The notes under the pieces: model-generated
What the model was told of the DNA's origin: nothing
Databases searched by the model: none
The model's input: only the letters and a program-made list of their open reading frames with translations
Assembly (NCBI GenBank): GCA_014529385.2
Contig: CM043951.1
Location: forward strand, 109,404,469-109,468,468
Length of the DNA: 64,000 nucleotides
Direction: 5' to 3'
From: Adiantum capillus-veneris
Lineage: Eukaryota > Streptophyta > Polypodiopsida > Polypodiales > Pteridaceae
Part shown: positions 10,510-19,310 of the stretch, piece after piece
How positions within the stretch are numbered: position 1 is the first letter of the stretch
Layout: each line of letters opens with the position of its first letter
Made by a program: the position numbers and the translations under genes

Positions 10510-12242
10510 CTAGGAGTCCTCATGAATGAATACATAGCAAGGCAAACACTGCGTATCAGCAAAAAAGTACACCACAATGTGTCTACATCCTGATGAGTTT
10601 GGGGGTGTCACCGCAAACTTGGCCAGTGGCCACAACGTCTGCAGCAAATCTGTAACGCCAAGTTCTCCCATGTGGTGAGAGAACTCGAGAACCTGTGTAT
10701 GCAACCATCCCACCACTGAGTCGAGGGACCACTCTGTCTCAGTCCTGCCAGAGAGGGGGAAGGAGAAACCAACTGCTGAGTCCAAGGCCTCTGTCCCCCT
10801 AGCGGCGAGGAACAAAGCGTGGACTCTGAAGCAGGCTGCCTCGTGGTCTGCTGCGGAGTCGCCAAGAAAACGAGTAAACCCGTAATCGAAGAAATCCCAG
10901 CGGCGTCGGAGGTCAAAGCTCGTCAAACCACGCGGGATAGTTGCAAGAGAAGATGTCTGAATCTGTAGAGGGGGCCGCATGAAGGGCTGACCCTCTCTCG
11001 CTAGGCGACTCGTGGCAAAGGCGCTGCCAAGAGATCTCCTAGCCGCCGGCGAGGGTCCAGTCTCCTGAGCCGACCGAGGTACTGAAGCAGGAGGAGGGGG
11101 AGAAGGGGCTGGGAGGGGCGGGGGAGAGGAGAAGCGGGGTGGGGCGGCAGAGACATGGGGGGGGCGAGGTGGGGGGTGAGCGGTAGCAGAGGGCGGGGGA
11201 GGGCATGAGGAGGAGGAGGGGAGATCGGAAGGCTGAGCGGCTGGCGAGGGTGAAGCGGAGGTGGAGGCTGGCGAAGGAGGCTCCTCCTGCTCAAGAGGCC
11301 CAAAGCGGTTCCCCGTGGGAACCCATTGCTGCTGAGTAGGCACCTGGGGGCCACTCTGAGTGCCACGTTGACGCTGTGGCCCCTGGCGTCGACGGCCACG
11401 GGCCTGCTGCCACCCCTCCTCCGCTGGAGCCCCAGGCTCGGAGGGTGGCGCTGAAGCTGTGCTCTGTGTCGCTGGCTGTGGCTGCGGCCCAGCCTTGGCA
11501 GGTTGGGGCTGAGGCTGGGGTCCGGGTCGTGGTCTCCTCCGTGGACAGGCCTTCGCTAGGTGGCCCATCTGTCTCCAAATGAAGCACTGGTTCGGGAGAC
11601 CCGAGTACTCCACACTCTGTCGAAACCAACCCCCACTCACCCGAGGCAAAAGGATGACCTTCGGGAGCGTGTGGGTATCTCTGACCAAAACTCGAACTGA
11701 AGGGATGCCAGCCGCCTTGGCAGCTACTGATGCTGCCATACGAGGTGTCTCCAGGACTGTCCCGATGGCGGAGCCAATCCTGGAGAGAAGTGGAAGGTAC
11801 TCCCTCCGTAAACCCGGAAAGCAGACTGAGATGGGGATGTCTGCCTCCTCTACTAGCACATCCGACGTCGGGTCAAAACCATGTCGCCACTCTCGAAAGT
11901 GGGCGCGTGATGCTCGGATGGCTAGTGGACTCATAGCAATGACCTTGGAAGCCATCTCAGAAGTCTCGAACTCAATCTGGTAGTACCCCCGTCCGAGAAT
12001 CTGGACATCCAAGATCTTGCCCACCTCTGAGAGAAGGCGGGCCTGGAGAAGGTCTCGTAGCCCTCCTCTGCTAGGTCGAGTGCCGAGAACCTTGCAGATG
12101 ACCGAAGTCGCCTGCAATCTCTCTACCTCTGTGGCAAGGCTCGCTTGCTCTGTAGGCGAGAGAGCAAGTCGAATGGTGGGCTCAGCGGGGCAGGCGAGGG
12201 GGCTTCATCAGAGTCCCTCTGTGGCGAAGCTGGAGCCTCCAT
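10510..12242 (-). pseudogene. LINE ORF1: RNA-binding protein with zinc knuckle
   Basis: The main frame (12117 to 10510) encodes an N-terminal domain resembling the plant LINE/DUF4283 type (GRGYYQIEFETSEMA...), a degenerate CCHC knuckle, and a long Pro/Ser/Ala/Gln-rich region before a C-terminal globular part. The likely true start is ATG at 12242-12240 (MEAPASPQRDSDEAP) in another frame that stops near 12120, so a frameshift splits the N-terminus. In the knuckle CFIWRQMGHLAKAC the second cysteine is tryptophan, which should abolish zinc binding. ORF1 proteins coat LINE RNA. A spacer of about 170 bp separates this ORF from ORF2. The proline-rich section also gives long antisense frames, which I regard as composition artefacts. 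Confidence 0.82.
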
Positions 12243-12634
12243 TTGTGTCTATTGCTGTAGGGGAGGGGCGGAGAAACGTAGTCGAAAAACGAAGCTTTTG
12301 CAGGACCGAACCCGTCACTGGTACTGGCGAGGCCCGACAAGCAGGATGGCCGTCGTGAGGTAGGATTGGGAGGCGGGGCTGGGGGGCTGAGGCAGAAAAC
12401 GGGGCGGCAGGCGGGAGTGGGGGAAAGCTGGCGAGCAGGTGGGCAGGGCGGGCATAGGGCTGCGGGCAGGCTGGGCAGCGCGCTGGCGTACGCGCAGCAG
12501 GTGCGGGCGGCGAGGGCAGGGGGGAATGGGCAGCGGTGGCGCGCGAGGGCAGGGGGGGGAGGGGCAGGGGGAGGTTGCGATGGCGAGTGGGTAGCGCAAC
12601 AGCAGCAGCGAGTTGAGCCTCAAGGTTCCTTTTT
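12243..12634 (-). other. LINE 5' UTR, GC-rich
   Basis: About 390 bp between the ORF1 start and the right target-site duplication. It is rich in GGGCAGG/GCGGGC-type runs on the plus strand. It may hold the internal promoter of the LINE, but no specific element is recognised. Confidence 0.55.
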
Positions 12635-12651
12635 GATGGATTCTATCGTTT
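12635..12651. repeat. LINE target-site duplication, right copy
   Basis: Exact repeat of 5862-5878 (GATGGATTCTATCGTTT). After it the PLE A sequence resumes (TGAGAAACCTCTTCTTCC), matching PLE B from about 16807. Confidence 0.95.
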
Positions 12652-13440
12652 GAGAAACCTCTTCTTCCTAAGGCTCCTTCATAGAGGCTATCCAAGAAAC
12701 TTCGTCCTTAAGGTCTTTGGATTGATCACTTACAAGGAACGAACCACTCTCCTAACCAAAACCCCATCTTTAAAAAATCCTCCCCCTATCATCCTCAAAC
12801 TCCCTTTTTCACCAGAAACTCGTAGACTCAACCCTACCCTAATAATTGGTAAGCCTATCCATACGGCTTGTAGCCTCTGCCCCACCCTTGCTCATCTTGA
12901 CCAACCCATCGTATGTTGGACCAATGGCCAAAACTTAGGCACTCTTCCAACTAAATCCAAAAACAAGAATTGAACCTAATTTTACAAATGGATACTCTTT
13001 ATACCCTACCCTAACTCTTACCGCTCGTTTTGCAGGTTGATTCTCAAAGCCCAAAGTTCTTCAGAAACATAGACACTCCTTTCCCATTTTTTTTTTAATC
13101 TTACATTCCAAATTTTGTCCCTTTGAATTGTACTCCTGGAACACCATTTTGGGAATCAAACTACTCCCCCTTGCTCCTCTAAACTCTCAAATCACCCCCC
13201 TCCCCCCGATCAGCACCTTACACCCAGTCTTGTACACTATACACCAGGTCTTTGGAATCCAATTCATCACTTTTCTTCGTGTTATTTTTAAACCCCTCCC
13301 TACCCTCTATCCCCTCCTTTGCCGCTATTTAGTCCCCCTTTTTGAGAAATGTAACCCCCTTACTTTGGACTCGACACCCCCCCCCCCTTTTCTTTTTATG
13401 ACCCTCTTTCACTTAAACCACCCCTCAGTAAACAGTCTAT
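12652..13440 (+). pseudogene. Penelope-like element copy A: C-terminal part of RT protein
   Basis: Continuation of the PLE A coding sequence beyond the LINE. It starts with RNLFFLRLLHRGYPRNF, the thumb-type segment typical of Penelope RTs, and runs into a Leu/Pro-rich C-terminal region of unknown function. The frame breaks at about 12970 by an inserted base in an A-rich stretch. Copy B reads through the same region (about 16807-17353). I looked here for a C-terminal GIY-YIG endonuclease (a GxY..YIG pattern followed by R and E) and found none. The stretch from about 13128 onward gives short open frames with no known domain. Confidence 0.75.
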
Positions 13441-13560
13441 GAAAACTCCCCCCAGTAAAATTTAATCTCTTACTACTTACCCTTGGGAAACTCTACACCA
13501 CACTCTACCTCTTGTGAGGTAGGCAAACTCATAGCCCCTGCAAAGTACACCTCTCCCTCT

Positions 13561-13587
13561 CCCCCCCCCCCCCCCCCCCCCCCCCCC
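13561..13587. repeat. Poly-C run in PLE A 3' region
   Basis: 27 consecutive C followed by CT repeats. The equivalent place in PLE B (about 17785) has a much shorter C run, so this is replication slippage or expansion. Confidence 0.9.
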
Positions 13588-13643
13588 CTCTCTCTTATAT
13601 AAAGAGCATCCTCTTCCCCTCTATTCATAATTCTCCCTACTAC

Positions 13644-13685
13644 TACCACTGATGAGCTCTTCAAAGGAGCGAAACGTGTTTGGTA
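13644..13685 (+). ncRNA. Hammerhead ribozyme motif, PLE A
   Basis: The conserved core CUGAUGA (13649-13655) is followed by stem II GCUC/GAGC (13656-13659 with 13667-13670, loop UUCAAAG) and then GAAA (13671-13674). A very short stem III (AC...GU) leads to a GUU cleavage triplet ending at 13680. Stem I pairs UACCA (13644-13648) with UGGUA (13681-13685). This is the minimal type-I layout with a weak stem III described for hammerheads in Penelope-like elements, which often act as dimers. It would cut the RNA about 85 nt before the element's 3' end. Self-cleavage is not proven by sequence alone. Confidence 0.82.
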
Positions 13686-13875
13686 CCTCATAGCCCACCC
13701 CCACCTCCCTTCCTTTTGCTCCAGAACAAAGTGCCTCGCGCGCTTAAATATAATTATAAATTAAGTTTTTTTTGAAAATAAAAGCGCTGCGCATTCATGC
13801 ATCCCGAAACCCTCGTTTCCTCTTAGCCCCTTATTTGATTACCCTTGCTCTTCACCCTTACAAAACTTTTACTCA

Positions 13876-13970
13876 GGTAATCTTAGAAGTCGCCGTCCCT
13901 TTGTATTATCTTCAAATTTCTCCGGTAATCTTAGAAGTCACCGTCCCTTTGTATCATGTTCAAATTTCCC
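13876..13970. repeat. 48-bp tandem repeat, 2 units
   Basis: Units begin GGTAATCTTAGAAGTC at 13876 and 13924 and differ by a few bases. Confidence 0.85.
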
Positions 13971-14205
13971 CCAGCATACAACTTCCCTGTTACCTTCCCT
14001 TTGTTCTAGCTTTATTATCGTAAACTTTTTGTAAACGACATAGTACTCTGTGTGGTTTACACCTTAAGAGACTTTGAAAGCTTTAATTTTTGGGTACAAG
14101 ACATCGTACTCCCTCTGGGTTACACCTTAAGAGACTTCTTTTCACTTAAGCGACTTTTTTCACTTAACGACCATCGTTTTCTCCTAATGTAATCGGATTC
14201 ACCTG

Positions 14206-14276
14206 CTTCGCTGTACCAAGCTCTGTCATCCATTCACTACCTTCGCTGTACCAAGCTCTGTGATCCATTCACTACC
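14206..14276. repeat. 35-bp tandem repeat, 2 units
   Basis: Units begin CTTCGCTGTACCAAGCTCTG at 14206 and 14241. Confidence 0.88.
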
Positions 14277-14645
14277 CTTGCAGTAACCTGCTTCTCTGTC
14301 ATCCCTTCACATACCCCACCGTGGGCTCTTGCCCAAGCTTAGCATCCACAAACCGTCGCACAGATCTACGGGTTTATTTTTCATAAACCTCCCCTCATGC
14401 GCTTTCTCTGCGTCACCCTACAGCCTTGCTCCCGCTGCTGTGTTCCAGCAATTCAAGCATTTACGCTTCATTGCATCTCAAGTTGGTACGCTTCACTGCA
14501 TCTCGCCCCTCGTGCGCATGCGGCTATCATCGCTTTGCTGTACATAGAGCCCACCTCCATAGTTTACCCACTCACGACGCCAGTGGAAGCTACTACTGCA
14601 TGGCGTTAAATTTTTTTACCTAGCTTGCTCTGCCCGTTAATCTCA

Positions 14646-14766
14646 CTGCAAGTAATCGGCCCTTCGACCCTGTGCACTACACCACACTCTTCACAGCTGC
14701 AAGAAATCGGCCCTTCGACCCTGGGCACTACAGCACACTCTTCACACCTGCAAGAAATCGGCCCTC
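14646..14766. repeat. 51-bp tandem repeat, about 2.4 units
   Basis: Units begin CTGCAAG(T/A)AATCGGCCC at 14646, 14697 and 14748; the third is partial. Confidence 0.88.
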
Positions 14767-15312
14767 AGTCATAATGGTCTTAACCCTACTCTGCAACATC
14801 CTAATCAACAAAGCACTACAATGACCCGAAGGTCTGCAACCAAGCGCTGAGCAGCCTCTCACTAAGCCGCAGCTGCCAAACTTCGGCCACCTTGGAGCGC
14901 TCGCTCTCATAAGCAGTTGCCCTCCATCTAAACCGGATTTCTTACCCGACAACGTGCTTCACTTTCAGCTTGTCCAACTAGAGACGCCCCCCTCTCAACG
15001 TCTCTCATCACCTCGCCTCACCTCATCCACAACATCGTGGCTCAACCTACTGGGGTTCACCCTCCTCACCTCAGTCCGTAACTTTTTCATCACCTTCATC
15101 ATTGGAGTTTCGTCCCGTTCTTAACCTTAAGGAGCATAACATCACCTTACTGTCGGAGTACAACCTACTAAGAGTGCCCATGGTTACGCCCTTGTCACCA
15201 AAGTCTGCTCTCGCCGCACTCTCCACTTGTGTCATCAAGGACGACTCTTCGTCTTCCTCGACCCCTCTTTTTTAAAAGGCCACAACCGTCAGACACTCTC
15301 GGAAACCTCTAC

Positions 15313-15636
15313 ATGGATGCACACCACAATAACGGAGAAGGCCTCAACAATAGCATGGATTCGCCCACCGATAAGAATACGCCTAACCTCGACGACCCCT
15401 CTACCTCGCTAGATACCCCACCAGTCAACGACCCACCCAATAACAATGCACACTTCATGGAGAATAACCTATCACTAGACCACATCACGCTCGACCTCTA
15501 CAAAATTATGGATGACGACTTCGAGCAACTTTCAAACGAATCTTTTGACTTCTCCCCCAACCCTCATCAAGCCGATCTTAGGGTAGAAGATACCCCCCTC
15601 TTTAGATCCTACACTAGAGGGGATCAGATCCCTTAA
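15313..15636 (+). pseudogene. PLE B: ORF1 remnant (internal deletion)
   Basis: Starts with the same MDAHHNNGEG as PLE A ORF1 and follows it for about 93 codons. At about 15590 it then jumps to sequence equivalent to A 4725 and ends at TAA 15634-15636. The deletion boundary has no GT-AG dinucleotides, so it is not an intron-loss event; short shared bases at the junction suggest a repair or template-switch deletion. The remnant lacks the helical middle and basic tail of ORF1. The RT frame overlaps its end in the next frame. Confidence 0.75.
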
Positions 15637-17353
15637 CCTCATAAATCTCAAAGATACACTTGCACACTACAAAACTTCGCACTCAAAATTTCCCAAATTT
15701 GTCAAGCGTGCCCTTAAAACCCTTCCAACGGACTACACAATAGTCATTAAACCGGCGGATAAAAATCTAGGTCTTACCATCCTATCACGGGAATGGTATG
15801 AACAAGAAGCCCTTAGACAACTCAATGATCCCTCCACATACCAACCCCTAACGCCACCACCACATAATTACTTCGCCTCCTTACTCCACTCCATCACCCT
15901 CACATACACTCTCCTCACCCTAGATGAAGCCACCTTTATCCTCACACCACTCCATAAACCCTTCAAACCCTGTCCTATCCAATTTCTCCCTAAGTTACAC
16001 AAACCTGTACTTGTAGCCCGTCCTATTTGCTCTTACCGTGGGTACTTGTTTGAAAATGCTTCCAAATGGCTACACTTCCAACTTTATCCTGTCCTCCTTT
16101 CACAAAAACAACACCTCAAAGACTCGCTATCCCTCATCATCGATCTCCACTCCAAGACCTTCCCCCCCCATTGTCTCCTTTTTACCTTCGATGTGACCTT
16201 CCTCTACCCCAACATCCCTATGACTGAGGGACTCATAGCCCTCAGAAGCACCATTACTAATTTCTTCGACACCCCAAAAATAGAGTTCATCATCTCACTT
16301 GCCACCTTTATTCTATCACATCATTATCTTTGCTTCAAAGATAAAGTAGGGAAGCAAATTAAGGGCACTGCAATGGGATCCAATTTCGCAGTGGTTTATG
16401 CTTGCCTTTTCCTCTGCCACCTAGAAAACCACTCTCTACTTAGCTCTAGCCCGAACTTAGCTTATTACAAGAGATACATAGATGATGCCTTCTGGGTCTG
16501 GACGGGCACTCGTAAATCACTTACCAAAGCTCTCGCTTCTTACGCCTTCCCTTTACAAGAACATGTAGTGATCTCACCCATCATATCCACTTTTGAAGCA
16601 AACATCCTAGATGTCCACTTCCACAAGGGACATACTTTCAACTTGTATGGTATCTTGGACTCCAATTGTTACCAAAAGCCTCTCAACTCTTACCAATATA
16701 TACCTTGGATCTCTTGGCACCCTCTCCACAAAAAATTAGCCTTTATCAAGACAGAACTTAGACGCTATCTTATGAGGGAAATCATTCCCGATGGATTCTA
16801 TCGTTTGAGAAACGTCTTCTTCCTAAGGCTCCTTCATACCGGCTACCCACGAAACTTCCTCCTTAAGGTCTTTGGATTGATCACTTACAAGGAACGAACC
16901 ACTCTCCTAAGCAAAACCCCATCATTAACAAATCCTCCCCCTATCATCCTCAAACTCCCTTTTCCACCAGAAACTCGTAGACTAAACTCTACCCTAATAA
17001 TTGGTAAGCCTATCCATACGGCTTGCAGCCTCTTCCCCACCCTTGCTCATCTTGACCAACCCATCGTATGTTGGACCAATGGCCAAAACTTAGGCACTCT
17101 TCTAACTAAATCCAAAACAAGATTTGAACCTAATTTGACAAATGGGTACTCTTTATACCCTACCCTAACTCTTACCGCTCTTTTGCAGGTTGATTCTCAA
17201 AGCCCAAAGTTCTTCAACAACATAGACACCCCTTTCCCATTGTTTTTGATCTTACATTCCAAATTTTGTCCCTTTGAATTGTACTCCTGGAACACCATTT
17301 TGGGAATCAAACTACTCCCCCTTGCTCCTTTAAACTCTCAAATCAAACTTTGA
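15605..17353 (+). CDS. PLE B: reverse transcriptase, open frame
   Basis: About 582 codons without a stop, starting with DPTLEGIRSLNL; no clear ATG marks the start because the upstream part is deleted. Penelope-class RT motifs appear in order: IVIKPADKNLG, FLPKLHKP with RPICSYRGYLFENASKW, the catalytic aspartate in TFDVTFLYPNIP (about 16180-16215), GTAMGSNFAVVYACLF (about 16365-16410), the catalytic box YYKRYIDDAFWVW (about 16464-16502), and LYGILDSNCYQKPLNSY. These are followed by SWHPLHKKLAF and a thumb segment FFLRLLHTGYPRNF. Both metal-binding aspartate positions are intact. The C-terminus ends early because of a 76-bp tandem duplication. No GIY-YIG endonuclease is visible, so it resembles the endonuclease-lacking Penelope group (Athena/Coprina type). 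It may still fold as an RT. Confidence 0.88.
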   Translation, partial: DPTLEGIRSLNLINLKDTLAHYKTSHSKFPKFVKRALKTLPTDYTIVIKPADKNLGLTILSREWYEQEALRQLNDPSTYQPLTPPPHNYFASLLHSITLTYTLLTLDEATFILTPLHKPFKPCPIQFLPKLHKPVLVARPICSYRGYLFENASKWLHFQLYPVLLSQKQHLKDSLSLIIDLHSKTFPPHCLLFTFDVTFLYPNIPMTEGLIALRSTITNFFDTPKIEFIISLATFILSHHYLCFKDKVGKQIKGTAMGSNFAVVYACLFLCHLENHSLLSSSPNLAYYKRYIDDAFWVWTGTRKSLTKALASYAFPLQEHVVISPIISTFEANILDVHFHKGHTFNLYGILDSNCYQKPLNSYQYIPWISWHPLHKKLAFIKTELRRYLMREIIPDGFYRLRNVFFLRLLHTGYPRNFLLKVFGLITYKERTTLLSKTPSLTNPPPIILKLPFPPETRRLNSTLIIGKPIHTACSLFPTLAHLDQPIVCWTNGQNLGTLLTKSKTRFEPNLTNGYSLYPTLTLTALLQVDSQSPKFFNNIDTPFPLFLILHSKFCPFELYSWNTILGIKLLPLAPLNSQIKL

Positions 17354-17420
17354 ATTGTACTCCTGGAACACCATTTCGGGAATCAAACTACTCCCCCTTG
17401 CTCCTTTAAACTCTCAAATC
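17273..17420. repeat. 76-bp tandem duplication in PLE B
   Basis: The segment beginning TTTGAATTGTACTCCTGGAA at 17273 is repeated from 17349. PLE A has it once (about 13123-13195). It introduces the stop codon that ends the RT frame. Confidence 0.9.
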
Positions 17421-17846
17421 ACCCCCTCCCCCTGATGAGCACCTTACACCCAGTCTTGTACACTATACACCAGGTCTTTGGAATCCAATTCATCACTTTT
17501 CTTCGTGTTATTTTTAAACCCCTCCCTACCCTCTATCCCCTCCTTTGCCGCTATTTAGTCCCCCTTTTTGAGAAATGTAACCCCCTTACTTTGGACTCGA
17601 CACCCCCCCCCCCTTTCTTTTTATGACCCTCTTTCACTTAAACCACCCCTCGGTAAACAGTCTATGAAAACTCCCCCCAGTAAAATTCAATCTCTTACTA
17701 CTTACCCTTGGGAAACTCTACACCACACTCTACCTCTTGTGAGGTAGGCAAACTCATAGCCCCTGCAAAGTACACCTCTCCCTCCCCCCCCTCTCTCTTA
17801 TATAAAGAGCATCCTCTTCCCCTCTATTCATAATTCTCCCTACTAC
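17421..17846 (+). other. PLE B 3' coding remnant and 3' UTR
   Basis: Matches PLE A 13196-13643. It includes a short Leu/Pro-rich open stretch (17435-17626) with no known domain, and a C-rich then CT-rich tract near 17780. I see no endonuclease. Confidence 0.6.
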
Positions 17847-17888
17847 TACCACTGATGAGCTCCTCAAAGGAGCGAAACACGTGTGGTA
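17847..17888 (+). ncRNA. Hammerhead ribozyme motif, PLE B
   Basis: Same core as in copy A: CUGAUGA (17852-17858), stem II GCUCC/GGAGC (five pairs), GAAA (17874-17877), and stem I UACCA (17847-17851) with UGGUA (17884-17888). The stem III region reads CACGUG instead of CGUGUU, which puts a G at the cleavage position. This copy may therefore be impaired unless it pairs in another register. The stem II change (UUCAAAG loop to CUCAAAG, extending the stem) keeps the fold, which supports it being structural. Confidence 0.78.
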
Positions 17889-17968
17889 CCCCATAGCCCA
17901 CCCCCACCTCCCTTCCTTTTGCTCCAGAACAAAGTGCCTCGCACACTTAAATATAATTATAAATTAAG

Positions 17969-18363
17969 TGTTGGATAAGTACGATCTTCCCCGTTTCCCC
18001 GGAAATGTCAATGGTCACGACGTAACCGTACGCCTTTATATTGGAAGCTCACACAATTTTGTGGATGCAAAATTGGTGCAAAAATTGCGACCGCAGACAC
18101 GAGACAGTGACCATGATTATCACGTGAAGATGGATCGTGACAAGGATACGAATTTATGGAATCAGATGGTTCCTGATTTGACACTCGAGCTAGCTAGTCA
18201 CAAAGAGAACCTGGTTTTCAACATTATGTGCCTAGACAAAGCAGATGTTATTCTAGGAATTCCATGGTTTTATGATAAACAAGAGACATTGGAAATGTTT
18301 AAGGATACAAAATCTTTTGCTATTGACTTTTATCAATACCATTTTCTTGGTTTGGTTCATTAG
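17969..18363 (+). pseudogene. Ty3/gypsy copy B: aspartic protease domain, inactive
   Basis: Counterpart of 1021-1410. It reads MLDKYDLPRFPGNVNGHD at the start; that first methionine position is a TTG codon, not a real start. The protease active site again reads Leu-Tyr-Ile-Gly-Ser-Ser instead of Asp-Ser-Gly, so the catalytic aspartate is missing. The DVILGIPWFYDK segment is intact here, unlike in copy A. The frame ends at the same TAG as copy A (18361-18363). This half starts exactly at the PLE B 3' end, with three shared bases (AAG) at the join. Confidence 0.78.
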
Positions 18364-19310
18364 TGATTGGTACTTCTATCATTGAATTTTGTAAAAATGT
18401 TTTATGTTCTTCTATTGAACTTCCGGATTCCGATGAATCCAACCTTATCCAAGAAATCATGAGTGATTTCAAGGATGTTTTTCTTGATGATCTGTCTCCT
18501 AGCTTGCTTTCTTCGAGAGGGGTAGATCATGTCATTGAGTCGGTGGTTGGTAGTCAGCCTTTCTCAAAGCAACCCTATTGGTTTAGTAAAACCGAGGAGG
18601 ACGAGATTCAGCGAGCTGAAAGATTATCTCGACAGGGGTTTTGTTACTTTCTCGAAAGAAAGATGACACTATGCGCTTTTGCGTGGATTACCAGGGGTTG
18701 AACAAGCTTATTGTCAAGAATAAGTATCCGTTCCCGTGTATGGACGATCTGATAGATCGACTCCGTGGAGCTTTGTATTTTACAAAGATAGACCTGCGAT
18801 CAAGCTATCATCAGATACGAATTAAACTAGAGGATGTTTCTAAAACAGGTTTCCATACGTGTTATGGTCACTGTGAATTTTTGGTCTTGCCTTTTGGTTT
18901 CACCAATGCTCCAGCTACGTTTCAGCAGATGATGAATGATCTACTGAGGCCGTTTCTAGGCAACTTTGTTGTTGTATTTCTTGGTGATATCTTGATTTAC
19001 AACTGAAGTTTGTCTGAGCATTTGGCGCGTATACGCACTGTTCTCGAGGTACTGAGAGCAGAGAAGATTTATGCTAAGGCTTCTAAGTGTGACTTCTTCA
19101 AGGAAGAGCTTATGTATTTGGGTCATACTATTACTCGCGATGGAATTTGCGTCGACCTTGAAAAGTTGGATAAAGTACCAAATTGGCCTATTTTGAAGAA
19201 TGTGTGCCAAGTAAAGTCTGTTTTAGGCTTTACAGGATTCTTTTGCAAATTTATCAAGGATTACTCTACAATTGCTGCTTCGGTTACACACCTTTAAAAG
19301 GACGGGTGAA
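18364..19310 (+). pseudogene. Ty3/gypsy copy B: reverse transcriptase, inactive
   Basis: RT in three frames: 18363-18701, 18641-19006 (RFCVDYQGLNKL, KIDLRSSYHQIRI, LPFGFTNAPATFQ) and 19010-19297 (LGHTITRDGI...VLGFTGFFCKFI). The catalytic box reads FLGD rather than YLDD, as in copy A. A two-base loss at about 18615 shifts the frame, a TGA at 19004-19006 interrupts after ILIYN, and the segment between TFSK and RKKD is missing in both copies. In an active element RT makes the cDNA; this one cannot. Confidence 0.85.

Larger units (their letters stand above)
5879..12634 (-). mobile_element. L1-like LINE retrotransposon, 6.76 kb, minus strand
   Basis: Full-length-looking non-LTR retrotransposon in reverse orientation inside PLE A. 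The 3' end is at the left: a short T run at 5879-5884 (poly-A tail) and a 3' UTR to about 6021. It carries ORF2 (endonuclease, RT, C-terminal zinc finger), then ORF1 (zinc-knuckle protein), then a GC-rich 5' UTR (12243-12634). The flanking 17-bp target-site duplication is perfect, so the insertion is fairly recent, yet both ORFs contain frame breaks. Its GC content is clearly higher than that of the surrounding elements, so it stands out by composition alone. No RNase H domain is visible, unlike some plant L1 clades. Confidence 0.93.
2548..13765 (+). mobile_element. Penelope-like element copy A (5'-truncated, split by a LINE)
   Basis: First of two tandem copies of a Penelope-like retroelement. 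It starts abruptly at 2548 inside gypsy sequence and shares sequence from CCACAACCGTCAGACACTC onward with copy B (15282). It ends at 13765 with CTTAAATATAATTATAAATTAAG, the same 3' end as copy B (17968). It contains a proline-rich ORF1, an RT domain of the Penelope class, and a 3' segment with a hammerhead ribozyme. A LINE occupies 5879-12634. The RT part is broken by a stop right after the catalytic box (about 5630), an 11-bp deletion just downstream, and a deletion of roughly 60 bp near 5815 compared with copy B. No GIY-YIG endonuclease motif is visible in any part. Confidence 0.85.
13766..15281 (+). other. PLE B 5' leader with short tandem repeats
   Basis: No convincing coding sequence. 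It contains several two- to three-unit direct repeats (listed separately) and a repeated phrase GGTTTACACCTTAAGAGACTT / GGGTTACACCTTAAGAGACTT near 14056 and 14118. A tandem Penelope copy needs a 5' region that acts as promoter, with copy A's tail (including its hammerhead) serving as the upstream pseudo-LTR. Confidence 0.5.
13766..17968 (+). mobile_element. Penelope-like element copy B
   Basis: Second tandem PLE copy, directly after copy A's 3' end. It has a leader of about 1.5 kb, a truncated ORF1 fragment, an open RT frame and a 3' region with a hammerhead motif, ending at 17968 in the same AT-rich tail as copy A. Compared with A it lacks about 1.86 kb (A 2863-4724) joined at a short GATA/GAT similarity, and it has a 76-bp tandem duplication at 17273-17420. 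It marks the empty site of the LINE. Assigning 13766-15281 to copy B's 5' leader is inference from tandem position; copy A is truncated before that part. Confidence 0.82.

Noticed and set aside
11001-11629. Long alternative frames opposite or overlapping LINE ORF1
   Set aside because: The proline-rich, GC-rich ORF1 leaves other frames open by composition; no domain in them.
15313-15636. Reading the PLE B deletion as a removed spliceosomal intron
   Set aside because: The missing segment of copy A does not start with GT or end with AG at the junction.
2548-17968. GIY-YIG endonuclease in the Penelope-like element
   Set aside because: No GxY/YIG pair with the downstream R and E pattern at the N- or C-terminal side of the RT in either copy.
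2540-17975. Telomeric repeats at Penelope junctions
   Set aside because: No TTTAGGG or CCCTAAA run at 2548, 13765 or 17968.
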